A stretch of 64,000 bases of DNA from Halichoerus grypus (taxonomy: Eukaryota > Chordata > Mammalia > Carnivora > Phocidae), in contig NC_135720.1 of the NCBI RefSeq assembly GCF_964656455.1, forward strand, positions 101,258,696-101,322,695, in the 5' to 3' direction. The notes below the pieces were generated by a model that had not been told where the DNA came from, made no database searches, and saw nothing but the letters and a program-made list of their open reading frames with translations. This document shows, in pieces, positions 60,764 to 64,000 of this stretch. Both the position numbers and the translations under genes were made by a program. The first letter of the stretch is position 1. Each line of letters begins with the position of its first letter.

Positions 60764-61889
60764 GTAAAAGTAGACGATATTTTAAGAAAAAAAGTCTATA
60801 TTTTTATGGCTCTTCTCTAATTATTCTGTTCTCCAATTGTTATTGTGGATTTTTCTCATTAGAATTCTTAAATAGCACATGGTATAAGTGATATGTCTAG
60901 ATTGGTTATAAATGCATTATTTATAGAAATTTAAGGGACTTTTACAAATCCTTCCAATATATATTTTATCTGGAAGTTCAAGATGCAAAGTAGGTTACCA
61001 CATATAAAGAATATGAGATTTATATCACAGAGAACAAAGGAGTTTCCACTGATAACATTCACAAATGAACAGTTACAGAATGATATATTAGAAGAGACTA
61101 AGGATTATTATAAATTTCAGTATTTTCAGTGTTTTCTATAAACCAAGGCAAATAAAGTGCACTTCCCCTTAAGCATTTACTATTTATTTTGAATCTCAAA
61201 TTTCATATTTTTAATATCCTCCTTTACTTCTGGCATAATCAGGTATTTTTATTCTATCTGGAAGGCCATAATTTAGTTTTCATTTCTAGCTGATTTATAT
61301 TCTAAGTCAGTTTGAAATGTTCAGCCACATTTGGAGATTTTATAAGTTGGCAATTTCTCTTTTCAATTTATATTTTCTGCTTCCTTTCTCTTAGTTCTGT
61401 GAACATTTACAAATAGAGGACAAGGATCTCTTTATACTGCTCTTGACTACTTCAGGATACTGTTTGAAAATGTTCTAAAGTCTATTTTCTTTTCTTTTTA
61501 CACATTTGAAAAGTCTTCTGAAGTATTTCTGAGAATGGCATTACATTGAGGATTTTTCTTTTATTTTTGTATCACAAGACCATCTTTGAATTAGGCACAG
61601 CTAGGTTATTTGAATCATTTCCTGGTCTTTCCCATCGTGCTGCTTATAACTATTTTTTTTTTCCATCAGAATTATTGACAATTAAATGAACTCATTTGTA
61701 CAGATCTGATTGTCAAGAAAAATAAGTATTTAATAGAATCCTGAATTTGGAAGCAAATTTCTATTACTCTTTCAGTAGTTAAAAAAAATCCATAATTATA
61801 TCTCTGAATGTGGCTCTGGTCTGGGCTATAAAAATACCTGAAAAATAATAAATAATAAAAATAAATTAATTATTTTTTAAATACCTGTA

Positions 61890-62470
61890 GTTCTAGCTTC
61901 TACCCATAATGTAAGAAGACTGGATTTACCTTTCTGCTATAAACATAACCCCAAAAAAATCAAAAACTGAAAACAGACACTAGATAACAGCATATCAGGA
62001 CTGTGATCTCTAAGAGAAGACAAACAGACGAGACCAGCCTTATAATTGTTCTGGCTTGCTATCTAGACACAACTTTTAAAGAGCCAGCAACCACACAAAG
62101 AATGTGAATAGTGGGTAAGAAAGACTGAGGCAGCTGGTAGTGGTGGGGGCAGAGTTCTGAAAAGAGGGAGCTTTGCAGAAAAAGAGCTCTAGAAATCTGA
62201 ATAAGGAATTCTTTTGCATCTTTGCTAAGTACTCAGATATGTAAGCATAGCGTGAAGCTCCATAAGGCCTAGTAGAGAAGAACCAGGTATCTGGAAGATC
62301 AAAATTCCCAGGGCGCAAACCAGGTAAGCTCTAGGAAAATATGTTGAACTCTAACCAGCAGGAGTAGAGCATCTTTGAAGATCTGTTAGCCTATTTAGGG
62401 GAGTGAATTGTTATCAGAAGGGACTATGTGTAAGTAATTGGGGACAAACTATCAATTGAACAAAGGCTAC
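61890..62470 (+). mobile_element. Ancient L1M 5'UTR, copy 2
   Basis: It shares phrases with 59040-59730: GAGCTCTAGAAATCTGAATA against AACTCCAGAAATCTGAAAGG, and CTCTAACCAGCAGGAG against ACTAACCAGCAGATG. It probably belongs with the L1M ORF2 relic that follows. Confidence 0.55.
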
Positions 62471-62599
62471 TCCTTTTCAGAAAAAAAAAAAATCCATGAA
62501 TATGGCAAGTCCTGTATATAAAAGTAATTGAATTTGTAGTTTATAAACCTTACCACAACGAACACATAGTTCCACATACATTCACAGTTCAATTCTATA

Positions 62600-64000
62600 C
62601 TTTAATCCTATTCCTGCACAACTTTTTCAGAAAACAGAGGTGAACATTATCCTCATACCAAAAGCCAAAAAATAAATTTCAAAGACATAAAATTTGGAAT
62701 TAACATCCTCATGAACATACACATTTCTTAACAAAATATTAGCAAATATGATGCATCAAAGTAAGTTAGTTTTATAATAGGAAAACAAGGTAGGTTTAAC
62801 ATCAATATCAACCTATATAATTCACCATATTAATAGGCTTTTACAAAACTATAATTATCACAAAAGATGCAGGAAAAGCCTTTGAGAAAGTCAATACTTA
62901 TTCATGATTTTAAAAAAAGACAAAACACAACTCCCAGCAAATTCATAATAGAAGGGAATTTTCTCAACTTGATACATGGGTCCTATGAGAAACTTTCAGC
63001 TAAAATAACACTTAATGGTGAAAGAATAAATGCTTTTCCTTTAATATCAGCAAGAAGAAAAGGATTCCCACTCATCATTACCAGCCCATTCATCAAGTCA
63101 AAAATAAAAATGTGTGGAGATTAGAAAGTATTAAAACTGTCTTTATTCACATGTGACACATGAAGAAGTATGTATCTGCATATACACTGAGGAATCTACA
63201 AAAAAAAAAAACAACCAGAACTTGTGAGTAAGCTAATAAATGCTATACGATACCAGATATATATATAGATAGATATTTACACTAGCAATGAGCAGCAATG
63301 CAAAATAAAACTATGATGAGATACCACTGCAAACCTCAAAGAACAACTACAATTCAAGACTGATGATTCTAATGTTGACAGTTGGCTACTTACATACATT
63401 GCTTATGAGAATATAAAATGTCAACCATTTTAAAAAGCAATTTAGCTCTTTCTTATAAATTTAAAAATATCTGCCATATAGCTTAACAATTTCATTCCTA
63501 GATATCTGACCAAGAGAAATACAAACACAAGCCCACACAGAGATGTGTACATACATGTATAGCTAACTTCCCCACAGCCAAAATTTGGGAACAATCCAAA
63601 TAGCCAGTAGGCAAATGAATAAACATGTTGGTATATCATACAACTGAAGGTTAATCAGCAATAAAAAGGAACGAACTACAGATACAACTCCACAACATGG
63701 ATTGTTTCACAAGCATTATGTTGCGAGGAAGAAGTCAGACACAGAAGAGTAGATACTCTTGAGTCATTTATATGAAACTCTAGAAAAATAATTACATTCT
63801 ACATTAGTAGAAAGCAGATCAGTAATGTCTGGTACTGAGGATGGGGAGATGAAATTTACTGTGAAGGAACTTTCTGGGTAATGAAAATGCTCTGTCTTAA
63901 CAGTGGTGGGAGTTGCCTGACTGTATACAGATCTCACAATTCATCAATATATATACTAGGGATAGATTTTATGTAAATTATGCCTTGATGGAGTTTACTT
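62600..64000 (+). pseudogene. Ancient L1M ORF2 and 3'UTR relic, continues beyond the window
   Basis: RT-domain traces on the + strand: ATTATCCTCATACCAAAAGC (62648), CACAAAAGATGCAGGAAAAG with a KAFEKV-like stretch (62860-62890), CACTTAATGGTGAAAGAATA (63009). An 85-codon frame at 62867 covers 'LILNGERINAFPL'-type sequence. Post-RT phrases follow: CACAGCCAAAATTTGGGAAC (63573) and a GGGCAAATGAATAAAC-like stretch. Diverged, with many stops; RT palm motif FADD not found. Runs off the right edge. Confidence 0.75.

Larger units (their letters stand above)
59731..61889. other. Unique sequence, no gene recognised
   Basis: Contains a T run (about 59845-59868), a 19-base near-palindrome at 60080-60098 and a tetranucleotide run at 60728-60762. 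No coding frame or repeat recognised. Confidence 0.45.

Overview
The window is vertebrate nuclear DNA from a carnivore, most likely an arctoid caniform (bear, seal or mustelid group). The evidence is at least 18 tRNA-Lys-derived CAN-SINEs, with a GGGCGCCTGGGTGGCTCAG head, CT-rich body and A-rich tail, plus carnivore-type LINE-1s. The SINE variant with CATGATCCTGGAGTCC is the form I associate with arctoids. That placement rests on memory of the family, not a search. I recognise no host protein-coding exon, tRNA, rRNA, CRISPR or bacterial-type gene. Nearly all long open frames are LINE-1 pieces or low-complexity tracts, so the window looks intergenic or deeply intronic.

Layout: 1-440 is unique. 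441-7275 is a full-length + strand LINE-1 (L1-A) with a 16-bp target-site duplication (TSD), an expanded pyrimidine tract in its 5'UTR and a SINE in ORF2. 7.3-34.7 kb is mostly unique AT-rich DNA with SINEs, MIR, L2 and hAT (MER5/MER20-like) relics, an older L1 3' end at 17.5-18.9 kb, an ancient L1/HAL1 ORF1 relic at 21.8-22.95 kb, and two repeat pairs I cannot name.

34.7-45.8 kb is a nested LINE-1 stack. An old full-length L1 (L1-B) has about 70-bp monomers in its 5'UTR. It is interrupted by L1-C (ORF2 to 3'UTR plus a second 3'UTR), which is itself interrupted by L1-D (two 3'UTRs in tandem), with three SINEs on top. 45.9-47.8 kb holds an ancient L1 ORF1 relic and SINEs. 48.1-49.6 kb is an inverted, twin-primed L1 (L1-E) with an endonuclease segment and the same double 3'UTR as L1-D. 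49.6-64 kb is unique DNA with old L1, L2, MIR and hAT relics, SINEs and microsatellites, ending in ancient L1 sequence that runs off the window.

What acts here is retrotransposition: LINE-1 endonuclease and reverse transcriptase made the L1 copies and, in trans, the SINEs. All L1 frames are broken, so no copy looks autonomous now. The points most worth checking are the recurrent double 3'UTRs (L1-C, L1-D, L1-E), the ~70-bp promoter-region monomers of L1-B, and the twin-priming structure of L1-E. I found no evidence of a new host-encoded system.
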